NCBI GenBank assembly: GCA_022457065.1
Contig: JAJGBQ010000002.1
Coordinates: 2,604,001 to 2,668,000, forward strand
Reading direction: 5' to 3'
Source of the DNA: Curvularia sp. ZM96
Lineage: Eukaryota > Ascomycota > Dothideomycetes > Pleosporales > Pleosporaceae
DNA: 64,000 bases
Shown in pieces: positions 44,728-56,662 of this stretch; the stretch's first letter is position 1; every line of letters begins with the position of its first letter. The notes beneath the pieces were generated by a model. That model was given only the letters and a program-made list of their open reading frames with translations, was not told the DNA's origin and did no database searches. A program made the position numbers and the translations under genes.

Positions 44728-47700
44728 GACGTCGGTGTGGTGGTGCAAGTGGAGTCTTGTGTAGCGGGGCACAGTAAACTGCACAATAGTCCAAGGTTGG
44801 GGTTGAGGACGATGAGGTTGAAGTTGCAACTCCAAGAAACAGCGAAGAAAAGAAAGAGTGCTTGAATACGAGCCCGGTGACGGATGTTCCGGAAGATGCT
44901 GGAGGGTCCGAAATGGACGAATCCGAACGAGCGAATGGTTTGGTGTGCTGACGACTCCCCAACACGATGATGTGATGCGACCAGCGTCACACAAGGCTAC
45001 AGGCAGACAAAGCAGTTGGTGCAAAAGAGAGTTCGGTTTACAGGCAAAGCTGTTTTAGAGCCGTGGCCTAACTATATACCGCTGCATTCTGCACTGACAG
45101 CTGCATCAGCCCGTTTTCCTTCGCATCCATGGGTGGAAACCACAGCCCTCTTGCCAAACCGCCGCCCGTGGTGTGAGTGTGCGTCGGCCTTGAATTCTTG
45201 GGCCTTCTGGACCAGCGCCCACCATGTCTTCATCGACCCAATCGGGCGCCCTCGCATGCCTTCTCATTGGCTGCAAGCCGGTTTCGTCTTACGTTACCCC
45301 ACCCTGTCGACGTCGACCTGCGTCGCCTCGAAGCTGTTGGCGTCCCAAGAACGCGTAAGACGCCTGCCCTCGCTGCACATCCTGTCCCGTATCTCGTCCT
45401 ACCCATGTTTGCGTATATACTCACAACACGTGTAGCACGGGGCACCGCTGCCAGCGGAGGGTCATCATGCCCAGGCCGTGGCGTCGTCTACCGTGGCTGA
45501 GTCTGCCTTAGGGATCCGGCATCCCGCTTGTCCCAAGTCTTGCAAACCCTTTTCTGATGCCTCGGCCTCGAGATCCCCTTTTTCTTTTTCTTTGTCCGCC
45601 TGTGGCCATCTTGGTTGGCCTTGGTAGTGAGATTGCCGTTTGTCGGCCTCAGCGGGCGTCTTGATTCCCGCCCTGGCGATGACGCGTCATTCGCACCACA
45701 CTTTTTCAGACTTTCCAAGCTTCAAAAATAGTTCTCCACACCCCAATCATTTGTCTGTTCCTGAATCCCGTTGTCAACCTTGCAGCGAAGGCGATCGGAC
45801 CATCCTTCCACTTCAGTGCCTTATATGACGATGCGACATGGAATGACGCAAAGCCGTTGATGCAGCGGATGGGGGATGCGTGTTGTTTGTTGATCTCGGA
45901 CAGTGGTCGTCGCATGTCTGCTGTCTTGCGCTTCATCCGCCGCGGCTCAACTTCTGTGGCTTTTCGTCATTGTTCTTTGTTTTTCCCAATGTGGAAACAT
46001 CCAGTGGGCGCGCTTGAAGGGTTGCGGCGCAACGCGACACACGACGTCAATACACATAATTGGAGCCTGCAGGACATCTGTTGAGGAGACACGGTTGAGT
46101 CGTTAGTGATAGAGAGATGCTAACCGGCTGGGTGTATGTACTGTATGCTGTTGATGAGCGCGGTCCTTCTACGTATACCGTAAGCCCGGATCAATAGCCT
46201 TCCGCTAACCCTCTCTTGTCATGTCGCCATTGCAGAGCCGCTGGTACGATACTACACCAAGCTTGGATTTGCTTATGTAATGGCAGTACACCTACACTTA
46301 CTCACACTAGGCTATCCTCGGCGTTGGGAGAGGGCATGCATGAGTAGGTGTAGGCCGTTATTGCAAGCCAAGTGCAGAGCACACTAGAGCTGCTCCTTTA
46401 ACCTTCTATGCGGCGATGTGCTGAGTAAGAAGCTATGGACAATCTGAAGCTCAATCACTTCGATTACACGTCTGCTAGAGCAACGCCTTTATAGCAAATA
46501 CTTCACCAATGTCTCCATACTCACATTTTCATCTGTCAGTATTCATTTCTCTCCAATAGCAAAGGAAGGGCATGAGCACAGAAAATTGCTACCACGCGTT
46601 CTGGACCCCCTGCACTCTATCTGCAGCACTTGGTGTCGCAAAACAGCCACCCAACCGAAGCACGTGGATACTCGAGGAAACAGGAAACAATGTTGAAAGC
46701 TGCTCAAAAACTCTCAAAAAACCGCAACTAGCGGGAAAGGCTTGGGAAGAGCAGTGTTCTTAAGCAACGAGATTCCTCTGTGAAACCATTACTCGATCCC
46801 AAGCAAATCCTTCAACCACACAACCATCCTTGAAAGTGTCAAACAATAGCAGCCGAAAATATAGCAAGGTCAATGTTTTGAATCATGAGACCGGATCTCA
46901 GTAAAGCCATCTCCAAGCCGGGCGTTACGAGAAACTCACCGATATGGAGGACATGACACGCTGAATAGTGGGTTCTCTCTACGTCAGGATTTCCTGTTTC
47001 GAACTTTACCAATCTCTACGCCTTGGGCTGTTTCGACTAATTGCCTGCTCAGCCTCATGGCACCTTGGTGTTGTTCCTAAATGGTTTGAAGTTCGGTTCA
47101 ACGGTCCGCGCTTGCAATCTATTCATATTAACCGCCACAAGGATATCGACGCCACTGGACATAGCGCGCTAGCATGGGAATAGTCGAAGATCACCATGCT
47201 GTGAACAATACCCTTCACACATATACCCTCAAACTATAAAGTTACGGCATATCGGGGATCGGTACTGCAACAGCTGACTGCCGTGCATCGGTTACGAAAA
47301 TCGTAGGCTGTAGTCCGCAACGGCTGCACGCAATCCATCGCCAACGTTCAAAGGCTTGGCCGCAAGGCTAGGATCAATCGGCTACTTGATGTAACTGATC
47401 CTTCCGTTAATAGCCCGAAAGGTATCCACTGTTCGAAACTTGAGGAGATGGAAGTTCCACAATACAGTGGACGAGGCTGGCACGTGGTTGGTGATTCAGT
47501 CCGTGGGCGCGATCCCCCCTAGCCGAGAATATATTACCCAGCGCAAAAGTGTAGGAGTGGTGCACCAGCGATATTAAGTCTGGCCCCGTTTGAGCGCTTC
47601 TGGCCTATCGCATCAACATAATTTCGTCACAGGACTAGCATTTCCAGCTCAAGTCACGTTCTAAGAACGTGGCGGACAGGGGGCCGCCGTCTTGGGACTG

Positions 47701-47972
47701 GATGGCGTACAGCTCAGCGACCGGGCAAACATGTTCTTGGTAATGAAAGTTTTGATTGCGAGGCTTGTCGAAAACCCGGTTCGAGGGAGTGCGGAGGCGT
47801 GGAACAAAGGGCGCTAGGAGAGTGGCGACGAGTATATGAAGAAGAAGAAATCCAGTCTCAAGGTCTTGCTCGTCAGGAAGTCCTTCAGCAACCAGCTTCG
47901 ACAGTTACATTCTCTTCTCCACATTGTTTGAAACAATTCGTCTTCGCTCCACACTTCCAAAACACCACCATC
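44728..47972. other. Gene-poor 3.2-kb region
   Basis: No supported gene on either strand. Open frames are under 140 codons, have no recognisable domains and do not connect through splice sites. The last ~170 nt are the leader of the LPMO gene. No transposon ends or long repeats were recognised. Confidence 0.5.
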
Positions 47973-48784
47973 ATGCTCTCTCTCCTCGTTCTTCTTGCGC
48001 CCCTTGTGGCAGCCCATGGTCACGTTGACAAGGTCATCGCCGACGGCAAGGAATACCAGGGCTGGAACGCTGCTCTCAAGTACCAGAACCCCATTCCCGC
48101 GACTGTTGGCTGGCAAGCCGACAACCTCGACAACGGCTTCGTCTCGCCCGATGCCTTCGGCACTGCTGCCATTGCCTGCCACAAGCAGGGCAAGAGCAAC
48201 GGCGCCTATGTAACCGTCAAGCCCGGCAGCAAGGTCACCTTCAAGTGGGACACATGGCCCGTCAGCCACGTTGGTCCCGTCCAGGAGTACATCGCGCCTT
48301 GCAACGGTGACTGCGGTTCTGTCTCCGCAAGCAGCCTGCAGTGGACCAAGATCTCTTCCAAGGCCTGGAAGTCTGGCAGCAACCCAGGCAAGTGGGCTAC
48401 CGATGACTTGATTGCCAACAACTTCTCCTGGGACATGACCTTCCCCAATGTTGCTCCCGGCAACTACGTCGTCCGTCACGAGATCATCGCGCTGCACGCT
48501 GCGGGTCAGACCAACGGCGCTCAGGCATACCCTCAGTGCGTCAACTTCAAGGTTGAGGGCTCTGGAACTGCCAGGCTGAGCGGTGGTACTCCTGCTACTA
48601 GCCTCTACACTGTAAGAGATATTTCCCTGATCCATTTCTTCTGCTTGTCAACATTGCTAATGCGATATAGGCCAACGACCCTGGTATCAAGTTCAACGTC
48701 TTCACTTCCTTCAACAGCTACCCTGTGCCCGGCCCTGCTGTCAAGACTCTGTCCAAGAGGCACGCTAAGGACCTCGAGTACTAG
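47973..48784 (+). CDS. Lytic polysaccharide monooxygenase, family AA9
   Basis: Two exons, 47973–48611 and 48671–48784, give 250 residues. It is a secreted copper enzyme that oxidatively cleaves cellulose and related glucans. The signal peptide MLSLLVLLAPLVAA is followed directly by His15, which becomes the N-terminal His of the copper brace after cleavage. The second brace His is His99 in WPVSHVGPV, and the axial Tyr is Tyr186 in GAQAYPQC, with Gln184 beside it. Cys pairs typical of AA9 are present. There is no CBM1; the second exon encodes a short tail ending KRHAKDLEY. The in-frame ATG at 47973 was chosen because it starts the signal peptide; the longer upstream frame is leader. It faces the FAD monooxygenase gene tail to tail. 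Confidence 0.95.
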
Positions 48785-50133
48785 GTGTGAATGCAGAGGA
48801 AGAAGAAAAAATCTTCTTCGCCACGGATTGGTGAGGCATCCGAACAAGTCCGTCATTAAGCAAGACAGACCTGTTCGTGGTCCCATCCGTTTTTTCTCTC
48901 TTTGTTACTTTACAACAGAGACCATGTAAATATTGCATATAGAAGGAGTGGGGGAAATCATTCTTGTACATACATATCATTATCCTGAATCATACATTTG
49001 TAAGATTTGACACTTTAACCCGAGAGTAAAGCCGCATTTTGATTCTTCCAATCCATAGCACAGCATGATTGTGGAAATATGCAACCGCGCCAGCACATCG
49101 CGAAAAGTCATAAATATGAAACATGCAGAGCGATGCTTTTCCTTGTCAATTTTCCTTCTCCTTCCCTCGTCTGCGCTGCATCACCCACCCACTCACATCT
49201 ACGTACTACACACATCCATCCACTTACTTACCCAACCAATCCGGCCCCCGCGATCCCCAAAAAACAAAAGCAAAAGAAAAAAAATCGATAGAAAATTCAT
49301 CTCTAAAGCCAAAATCTATCTGTCAACGGACCGACCCACTTCCCTTCTGCTCCCCCAGATTAAAGCCCACGTCCCCACTTGATAATAGACGTGTGGTATA
49401 GCTCTAGATCCTTCTTCTTTTTCGCCCCGCATCCTCGCATGGAAGCGAAGAGAAAACTTGTGTGTGTGCCGTTTGCACTACTGCATCGGAGGATAAAGGA
49501 TGGTGTGTGCCGATAGGTTAGGGTTTATCCGGTGGTACCCTAGGGGAGGGGTTTGGAGATGTGGTGCACGGGACGGGTGCATGGTGGGGCGGAGGGGAGG
49601 ATGGGACCTGGATGTGTAGGTGAGGGAAGGAGGGGTTGTAGTGAGGAGAAGTTTGAAGTAGGTGCTCGGGTTTACTCGGTATGAAATGGTGGTGTGAGGT
49701 GATGTTGTGATTTTTCTGGAGCATCTTTTTGGGACCTCGTCTGGTTGAGCTGGAATGTTCTGCTCCATGTGGCTTCGGTTCATGGAGCATTATGTTCAGG
49801 GCTACTCATAAATTGATTTCCACCAACGAGTGAAGATGGAAGCAGATGTAGTGTTATATACGACGTTTCAAGGTGAAATTTCACCATTTATGCCTTTAGG
49901 GGTAAAGAAGGGGATGGTATATGGTTTGGATATCTGTTGAATGCATGTTGCCATCTCCGCAAAATAGAAACCATAGACTATTAGCGGTATGAACAAACCA
50001 GCAGCAGAGGAAGAGATTCAAAGCTTGTTATTATGTAGATTCTTAGTACTACAGTATCAACAAAAAGGGCAAGCAGCAACTTTACAACGTTACAATCAAA
50101 TCCGCGGTATCTGCGCAGCTCGTTTACAACATC
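48785..50133. other. Convergent 3' region (AA9 / FAD monooxygenase)
   Basis: No supported gene in 1.35 kb. It holds an A-rich stretch near 49255–49293 and a G-rich stretch near 49545–49650. Frames here are low-complexity. Confidence 0.5.
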
Positions 50134-51393
50134 CTACCTTTGCAAAGGATGTTCGCCAAATTGACTTCGATTGCCCATTTGCACTCCATGACTCTGCATT
50201 TCCTTGCCATACTCCATGACCTCGTTCTCCCAGTCTCTCAGTGCTCCAGAGTCTCCTTGGAAGAGTCCGTCAATTGCCTCGGCAAGCTTCATGGCGTCCA
50301 ATGCGGCTTGATTCGTACTGGCCGCTGTGTGTGGTCTGAAGCCAGCTAGAGCATCGCCGAGTAGCAGCACCCTCCCACCATCCAACAAGGCAGACGGTGC
50401 TATCACATCAGTGATGGCTTGAATGAAAGGTACCTCAGTTTTGTTGACCAACTCAGCGAATTGGGGAGGTAGCGTGTCCTTCGCTACTTTTTTCTGGTTC
50501 GTCCACACCTCCTCTTTGATACCGCCAGGTGGAAGAGTGATGTGATGTTTCTTCCCATCTTTGTCCGTCATGAGCTCATTATACTCTTCTGACCCTTCCT
50601 TGTAGTTGACATACCACACCCAGTTCAGCAACCGCTCGCCTTCCTTGGTGGTACCGTGTCTTCCCGGGATAGTGTACGCGAGTATCTGCATGCCTTCGCT
50701 ATGAAAGAATGTGAATTTCTCAACAAACACCTCGACCAAGGATTGCGAAACTTCCGTTTCTCGGACCGTGCCTCGCCATGCGACATAGCCTGCATATTTT
50801 CGCTTTACATCTGGGAAGTATTCGGCACGGATCTTGGAGCTGGGCCCATCAGCTGCGATGACTAGGTCGGCTTCGGTTGTGGATGTGTCTCCGGACTTTT
50901 GCTGGTAAGTGACCCGGACGGGCTCCTGGAAATCCAGAGAGTCTGAAGATGGTTTCGGAGCCTCCACCTTCGTCACTGTGCATCCGTACTCATACAATGT
51001 CCTGCCCTCTCCTTCCTCAGACACAGGCACTCCCGCATAGTCAGTCTTTGTGCCATCGTAGTTCGTTCGAAGTAGATGGTACAGCAAGTCCCAGCTCGTC
51101 ATGCGCTGCTCTCGATCATGACGGCTTATCACTTTGCCCTCCTTATCGAGATATAACCGCTGATAGCTCGGAACCGTCAACGGGGTCTGAGTCCGATCGT
51201 ATGTCTTGAAGAACTTTTGTACATCTTGGCCTGCTACAACACCTGCACCTTGATCCTGGAGCAGCGGTGTTGGGTTGCGCTCGAATATGCGTATCGTCAG
51301 GTCTTTCTGCAGGCGCTTCAATGCGACACCAGTCAGAAGACCACCTAAAGAGCCTCCTACTATGACAATATTCTTAGGTTTTGCTGGCGCCAT
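50134..51393 (-). CDS. FAD-dependent monooxygenase, 2,6-dihydroxypyridine-hydroxylase-like
   Basis: Intronless on the minus strand, 419 residues. It belongs to the class A flavoprotein monooxygenases that hydroxylate aromatic rings using NAD(P)H and O2. The FAD Rossmann motif is VIVGGSLGGLLTG near the N-terminus, the DG motif is LVIAADGPSSKIR and the second FAD motif is VLLLGDALAGFRPH. The segment WYVNYKEGSEEYNELMTDKDGKKHHITLPPG and overall length resemble the 2,6-dihydroxypyridine 3-hydroxylase branch. The true substrate cannot be read from sequence. There is no signal peptide. A decayed MFS transporter lies just upstream in the same orientation, so the two may have been a small catabolic or detoxification unit. 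Confidence 0.88.
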   Translation of the reverse strand: MAPAKPKNIVIVGGSLGGLLTGVALKRLQKDLTIRIFERNPTPLLQDQGAGVVAGQDVQKFFKTYDRTQTPLTVPSYQRLYLDKEGKVISRHDREQRMTSWDLLYHLLRTNYDGTKTDYAGVPVSEEGEGRTLYEYGCTVTKVEAPKPSSDSLDFQEPVRVTYQQKSGDTSTTEADLVIAADGPSSKIRAEYFPDVKRKYAGYVAWRGTVRETEVSQSLVEVFVEKFTFFHSEGMQILAYTIPGRHGTTKEGERLLNWVWYVNYKEGSEEYNELMTDKDGKKHHITLPPGGIKEEVWTNQKKVAKDTLPPQFAELVNKTEVPFIQAITDVIAPSALLDGGRVLLLGDALAGFRPHTAASTNQAALDAMKLAEAIDGLFQGDSGALRDWENEVMEYGKEMQSHGVQMGNRSQFGEHPLQR

Positions 51394-51943
51394 AGTGATA
51401 CAGGGACAAAAGCCGCAGGTCTAGGGAAGAACTGGGATGAGAGGAGGGATGGTTGGAAGGAAGCCGTTAGCTCGCAGTCATGAGAACTACATACTTAATC
51501 ACCGTATCTTGGGATCTTCTCAGGGATTTGATCTTGCATTACGGCTAATGACATGTTATTGTATCCGGATTTGTATAAGATCGCAACTATGAGAAGCTTG
51601 GTGGGGACATCGCTTATTATGATGTCATCATATTCACAGTCCTCGAAAGCACACTATATTGGTTCTCTTTGCGGTCTCACATGGAAAAATCTCTGACCAA
51701 ATTCAAGTCGTTGATTACATGTCATTGGCCTGTTGCATATCTCCTGTGTATCTACATTCCATTGCAAACAATCAACTTGTCTAAAGACTCAGCCTCCCAT
51801 GTCGGACATTATGTCAACTCTGGGCCCCATTTGTTTTCAATGGCCTCTCACTTGACCTCCGAGTCTTTCCTTCAATCAATTCTTTGCCCAGATCTATATT
51901 CCATTGAAGTGGCAATCATGCACAAAAATGCGAAACGTAACAA
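51394..51943. other. Upstream region of the FAD monooxygenase gene
   Basis: Probable promoter. An open frame at 51669–51947 on the plus strand has no recognised feature. Confidence 0.45.
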
Positions 51944-52560
51944 CTAGCCAAATGACATCAAGCACGCATTCCTGATGCCTATGTTTTTCTTACATGAGCC
52001 CGGTATAAAGGACATATATCCTAGAAAGAAATTTCCTTTTGAGGTTCTTCTCGTAGCCGATGCGCTGCAAGGATCATGAGTTGCGATTGTGGAGCCGACG
52101 GTCGCATGGTAAATAGCGAAACTGGCGATCCCGGCAAGGATAGCAGCAACATCCATGCCAGACCAGTGCAGCGGTGGTTCTGTTGTGACAAAAGCGTGAA
52201 CGAGTAAGCCAACAGGAAGGGGAATCGCACAGTGTAGTAGAGGCATGAGGCGGACTTCAAGGGTGAGTTGTCCGCCTTTGCTTCGTCGCGCGTTGTGGCA
52301 GCTCGCGACAGGAACGAATGTGAAGTGACTGATGATGTACGAACACGCCAACGCAACAACAACAAAGGAGACCTTCGCAGGTATGAAAAGCTATCGCTTG
52401 CAGGTGTAGCCGTAGCTCTCGCAGAAGGAGAAGATGAGGGCACTGGCAAAGTACTCGGCACCGGGAGGAGTAGCACGAAAGGCTCAAACTTGAACATTTG
52501 GTACGGTCGAAACGCTTTCGTAGCCAATTTCCTGTAGTTAAGCCTTACCCTCATGGAATC
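51944..52560 (-). pseudogene. Decayed MFS transporter fragment
   Basis: Two different minus-strand frames together resemble the central and C-terminal parts of a drug-type MFS transporter. One frame (about 52533–52460) reads RKLATKAFRPYQMFKFEPFVLLL, like the loop and helix-7 start RPFQML…EPIVLLL. The other reads ALIFSFCESYGYTCKR, then after a TAG, SYIISHFTFVP, RRSKGGQLTLEVRL and PLPVGLLVHAF…HW, like the helix 8–10 region (xxGGQLxPExRL, PVGLF, HW). At least one frameshift and one stop interrupt it. A 72-nt GT…TAG segment could mimic an intron but would delete transmembrane sequence. The N-terminal half was not found upstream. A functional product is unlikely. Confidence 0.6.
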
Positions 52561-54839
52561 CATATTATGCGGTCCGTGTTTCGTCGAGTTGTCTTCTTTC
52601 CTTCGCCCATTTGCCTCGCTAGGCAACCTGTACGCAATCATGCCCATGGTGACGGAGCTATCAGCGGTCGACACTCCGCCTATGTCTCTCCTCATTCAGT
52701 TTCTTCAAAGCTGGTGTATTGTTGTGGGGGCGTGCTGACGGATTGCAGGAGAGGTGTGCATCGTAGTCGAATGGCATAAGTACGGTAGAGATATGCCATG
52801 TGTGGGCATGTACAGCCATATCAGTATCCAGGACTCGGGTTCGGTGGAACACGTTAGGCACTAGAAATGTGGTTATCTTTATGTTCGCGGGTATGGCTTG
52901 AGTAGCTTGAACGAGAATCGCAGTGTACTCATGAGACCTTGAGGCACTTGCAGGCGTGCGAGGCAAGAGTTGATGTTGTATTAGATTGAATAAAAGAAGA
53001 CGTGATCACCCTTTTGTTTTATCTGCACTGAAATTTCATACTGGACTTTAGTGATGGGACAACGCTATTCTCTTTCCTGAACAGATCTCGATTAGAGAGC
53101 GCTCATAGCTATGAGTGTATGGCCTAGAACAGTCTCAGCAAACCTAACAAGCACATTAAGTCGAGGTATGCAACGTAACAATAGCCTGCCAGCTGCATTG
53201 CATCACGCAGATACCAGGGGAAACCAGGTCGACGGACAGGCGCAGGCAGCCGTGAGGTAGTATGCGCTCCACGCCTGACTGAGTGGTTTTGAAGGCCGCA
53301 AACATCTGACAAGGCTGTAATAACCTCACATATCTGATATGTCACTAGAGTTACACATGCCGTACCAACCGCTCGGGAAGCTGCGGCATTGGCCTTCTAG
53401 CAGCCTTCACGCGGGAAGTATATGGAAGGCATAATTTTCTGGCAGTGAAAGCGCTTTCGTAGCAACTTCACATGTCTGCGCCAATGAGTACTGTGCCGTT
53501 GCGATGCAACCTCGTTGAAGAACTCGTAACACCACGCGCTTCCTCGCATGGAATCACGGTAATGAAGCCAAATACGGTTTGCCTCAGCTTTCAGGACGTA
53601 TCACAGTTCTCGTTTGGCCAAAGGAAGGCGGCCTAGCCACGATGCTGCATCCAATAACGGTTTTGACAGCTACGATGACATTCTGGCGAGAAGAAATCCG
53701 TCAGATTCTTACCGGGCTGGATTTGAAACCATCCCAAGACTGACAGGAGTTTTGGACACGACTTGACGTAGAGCGGTGTTTTCGATGTTCCGGAATTGCA
53801 AAGGGTGAACGAACGCATGAACGTCAGCCTTTCTGCCGGTCAATGGAAAGAGGTACGATCGAAACTGAAACGACTCGCTGCATGGGTCTTCCCATACCAT
53901 AGAAGTCGATCTGCATCAATAGGCAACTTTACAGAGATGTGATGTTCGATGCATACATTGAAGTGATGTGTGACTCCGGAAGCGTTCCTGCATGACAACC
54001 ACCAAAGCGCGATGCTTATTGGATAGGATATTGAGTGGACAGAGCCTAGGCTAGGTAGAGCTTATATCCGGCACGGTGAAATTCAGCGCAACAATACACC
54101 CGAGCCCGTTTAGATATGGACAAGGCGCGGGGGATGGTGGTCGAGTGTAGTTCCTGGGGTTCCTGGAAGTTCCTGAAACCTCCGACGTCTGATCTGGGGT
54201 GCGACGATCCAAGACAAACGAGCCACACATCTAGCCGATCTATGCTCAGCATTTCCATCCAATCACCGCGCTGCTTTACCATGATTATCCTACCGTCAGC
54301 TGCCTAGTGCATCTCAAAGTCCCAATCAGACATCTTGCATCCCATAACAGCAACAACGGACAAGGTAACAGGATGTACTCGCACGTTGGTCTTCGTGACA
54401 CTTGCCGCCATGAGCTATGTTCGCACGTCTCTCCATGCAGCGGATGCGCATCCCTCCCGTTACACCAACAACATACAATAGTTCTAGCCAAGCTGCATCC
54501 GCTGTCTACCCGTTTCGAATGAAGCCCTTATCACTCAGGCTACCGTGCCGTACCTGAACACTCTTAGCCTCAACAGGACCCATGTGCGCGTCAAACTGAA
54601 CTCTTCTACCCCCCTTCCCGCCTTCCCTGGCAGTCCTGTGCCGCTTTACTTACCGAGTGGACCACTTGCATAACCCGTGCCGTGCAGTTGGTGCCTGTTA
54701 AAAACAACCCTCTCTCGTAGCACGTCCCCACATTCGTTCCATTAAGTAAGACGAGTAGCCAAGTCTTCAAATCTTCATACCTCGTTGATCATCAGTCGAA
54801 ACTCCTCTCACTTACTCAGTACACAGACAGCCAGTCGTC
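52561..54839. other. Gene-poor region with possible decayed coding sequence
   Basis: No intact gene. Around 53590–53960 the plus strand shows a run with coding-like composition broken by at least five in-frame stops. The last ~120 nt are the leader of the 7TM–RGS gene. Confidence 0.45.
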
Positions 54840-56662
54840 ATGGCTGCTGTTATGCGCCCACGATCACTCGATGGGTCAAAGAGACTCAACATGGACGCCC
54901 TGGGCATCGGTTACGTCGTCTTCGCCATAGTGTATACTCTCACACTGTCTGCAGAGCTCTACGTCTTGTATCGACGGCGTGATTCATTCTGCATACGGAT
55001 ACGAAACATCAGCGTTGTTTTGGGAGCAGTGTCGATGCTGCATGTCTACCTCATCATTGTTCTTTTAGTCTATCCGTGGAATGGATTCTTTCCTTGCTCT
55101 GCCGAATTCTGGATCATGTCTGTCTTCCTCCCGTCTGGCATGGCGTTCTTTCAAGGTGGGTAGTTTCTGCTTGAGGTCGTTAGAATTCACTGACGGTTTG
55201 TAGCCTGCAATGCAAAGGTTCTCACTGTATACGAGCGCCAGTGTCGATTGACGCGCAACTTCCTCGAGGGCGCACGCAAGAAGCGCATGTCATATACACC
55301 CCGCGGGTTATACGAAGCGTGGTGTGATCTCGATGCAGCAAGCAAAGTCTACGTTGGGACCTTAGCTGGATTGGTTATTTCAGTAAGAGCAGTTCCATCG
55401 AGAACCCAACCAGTTGCGCTAATCGACGTAGTTCGTTCCTGCTATTATTATGTTCTTCGGCTCGTACCGTTTCCACGCCTCCTACGGCTTTTTCGGAACC
55501 CCAGCAGGCTTCCACATGTGTCGCCGCGGAGGTGAATGGTGTGTGACGCACTTGGGATATGACAAACCTTTAGCTAACTACGATCAGGATCCCTTCCATC
55601 TTTGTCCAGCTATTCTGGACAATGCTAGTGGGCCCATGGATTCTGTGGAAGATCCGCGATATCAAGGACGTACACTCTTGGGCGTGGCAGACGAGACTTG
55701 CAATCATTTCTGGGTATGTGGAACTGCCCTGCTTGCTCTGCTCCTATTCATATCACTAACATCGTATCTAGCCTCCCAGGAACGCCGCTTTGGATTGCCT
55801 TTACATACTCGAACCTGCCAGGCGCGAGGAGCCTTAACCAGTTCTTTGTACCAGCAGGGTGGTAAGTTAAGGTTCTGACAATCGTATTTAAAGTTCTTAC
55901 TCATACCTAAACAGGTTCGTGCCAACATTGATCGTATGCCAACAAGTCCTCATCATCATTCCTCTCCGCGAAGCATTGAAAGTACAGCCGTACCGCCGCT
56001 CTTCCATCTCCGAAACCGACACCGACTCGCTCGCCTCTAGGCATGCTATCTTATCCGAAAAGCCAACCTTCGAGATGCCTAGCAACACGCTCAAAACCAA
56101 AGGCTCCATGCAAGCCCTAGAATTCTGCGTCGAGAACAACATCGAACCGCTCATCGTCTGGGCCGCCTCCCGCGAATTCACAGCCGAAAACTGCATTTTC
56201 CTCCGCGAAGTGCGCAACTTCCGCAAGAAATGGGGCAGCCTGACGGTCGTCACAACCGCCCAGCGGCGCCAAATGTTCACCGAGGCCTCGCTCATCTTCT
56301 ACACGCTCATCAACCCCTTCACCGCCGAGTCACCCATCAACATCGAATACAAAATCTTCAAGCCGCTGCAAGACCTCTTCGCAGACGTAGAATTCGACCC
56401 GTACATGCCCCGTTGCGACACTCCAGAAAACGTCAAATCACCCGTCTTCCGCGAAAACGTCGTGTGCCCCTGGGAAGACACGCTGAGCCGCCCGGCGAGT
56501 ATCCAGAGTGACGTTACTACATCGTCAACGGCGAGCACGCGCAGTATTGTGCCGAGTGAGTTTACAGATGAGATTTTCGAGCCAGCATATGAAAGCATCA
56601 AGTATCTTGTTTTTACAAATACTTGGCCGCGATATGTGGAGCTCGCGGGCAAGCTTCCATAG
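54840..56662 (+). CDS. Seven-transmembrane protein with C-terminal RGS domain
   Basis: Six exons: 54840–55155, 55204–55382, 55432–55538, 55588–55713, 55772–55861 and 55915–56662, giving 521 residues. Seven hydrophobic helices are visible, from IGYVVFAIVYTLTLSAELYVLY to VPTLIVCQQVLIIIPL. A Ser-rich linker leads to an RGS domain at about residues 335–440 (MQALEFCVENN, ENCIFLREVRNFRKKWGSL, MFTEASLIFYTLI). RGS domains speed GTP hydrolysis by G-alpha proteins. The layout matches fungal GPCR–RGS hybrids such as Aspergillus GprK and Magnaporthe Rgs7, so a G-protein signalling role at the plasma membrane is likely; the ligand is unknown. All five introns are 48–58 nt and their phases agree. Confidence 0.88.

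Noticed and set aside
47770..47800. A GGTTCGA-type T-loop-like sequence suggesting a tRNA
   Set aside because: No matching acceptor, D-arm or anticodon arm could be folded around it.
47814..48635. A 273-residue minus-strand frame over the LPMO gene
   Set aside because: Antisense to the AA9 coding sequence, which has complete copper-brace residues.
52021..52695. A 224-residue minus-strand frame taken as an intact gene
   Set aside because: Only a short part resembles an MFS transporter; the continuation is in another frame, so this is treated as a pseudogene.
54046..54282. A 78-residue minus-strand frame with an ATG
   Set aside because: Short, no recognisable domain or splice-linked extension; chance cannot be excluded.
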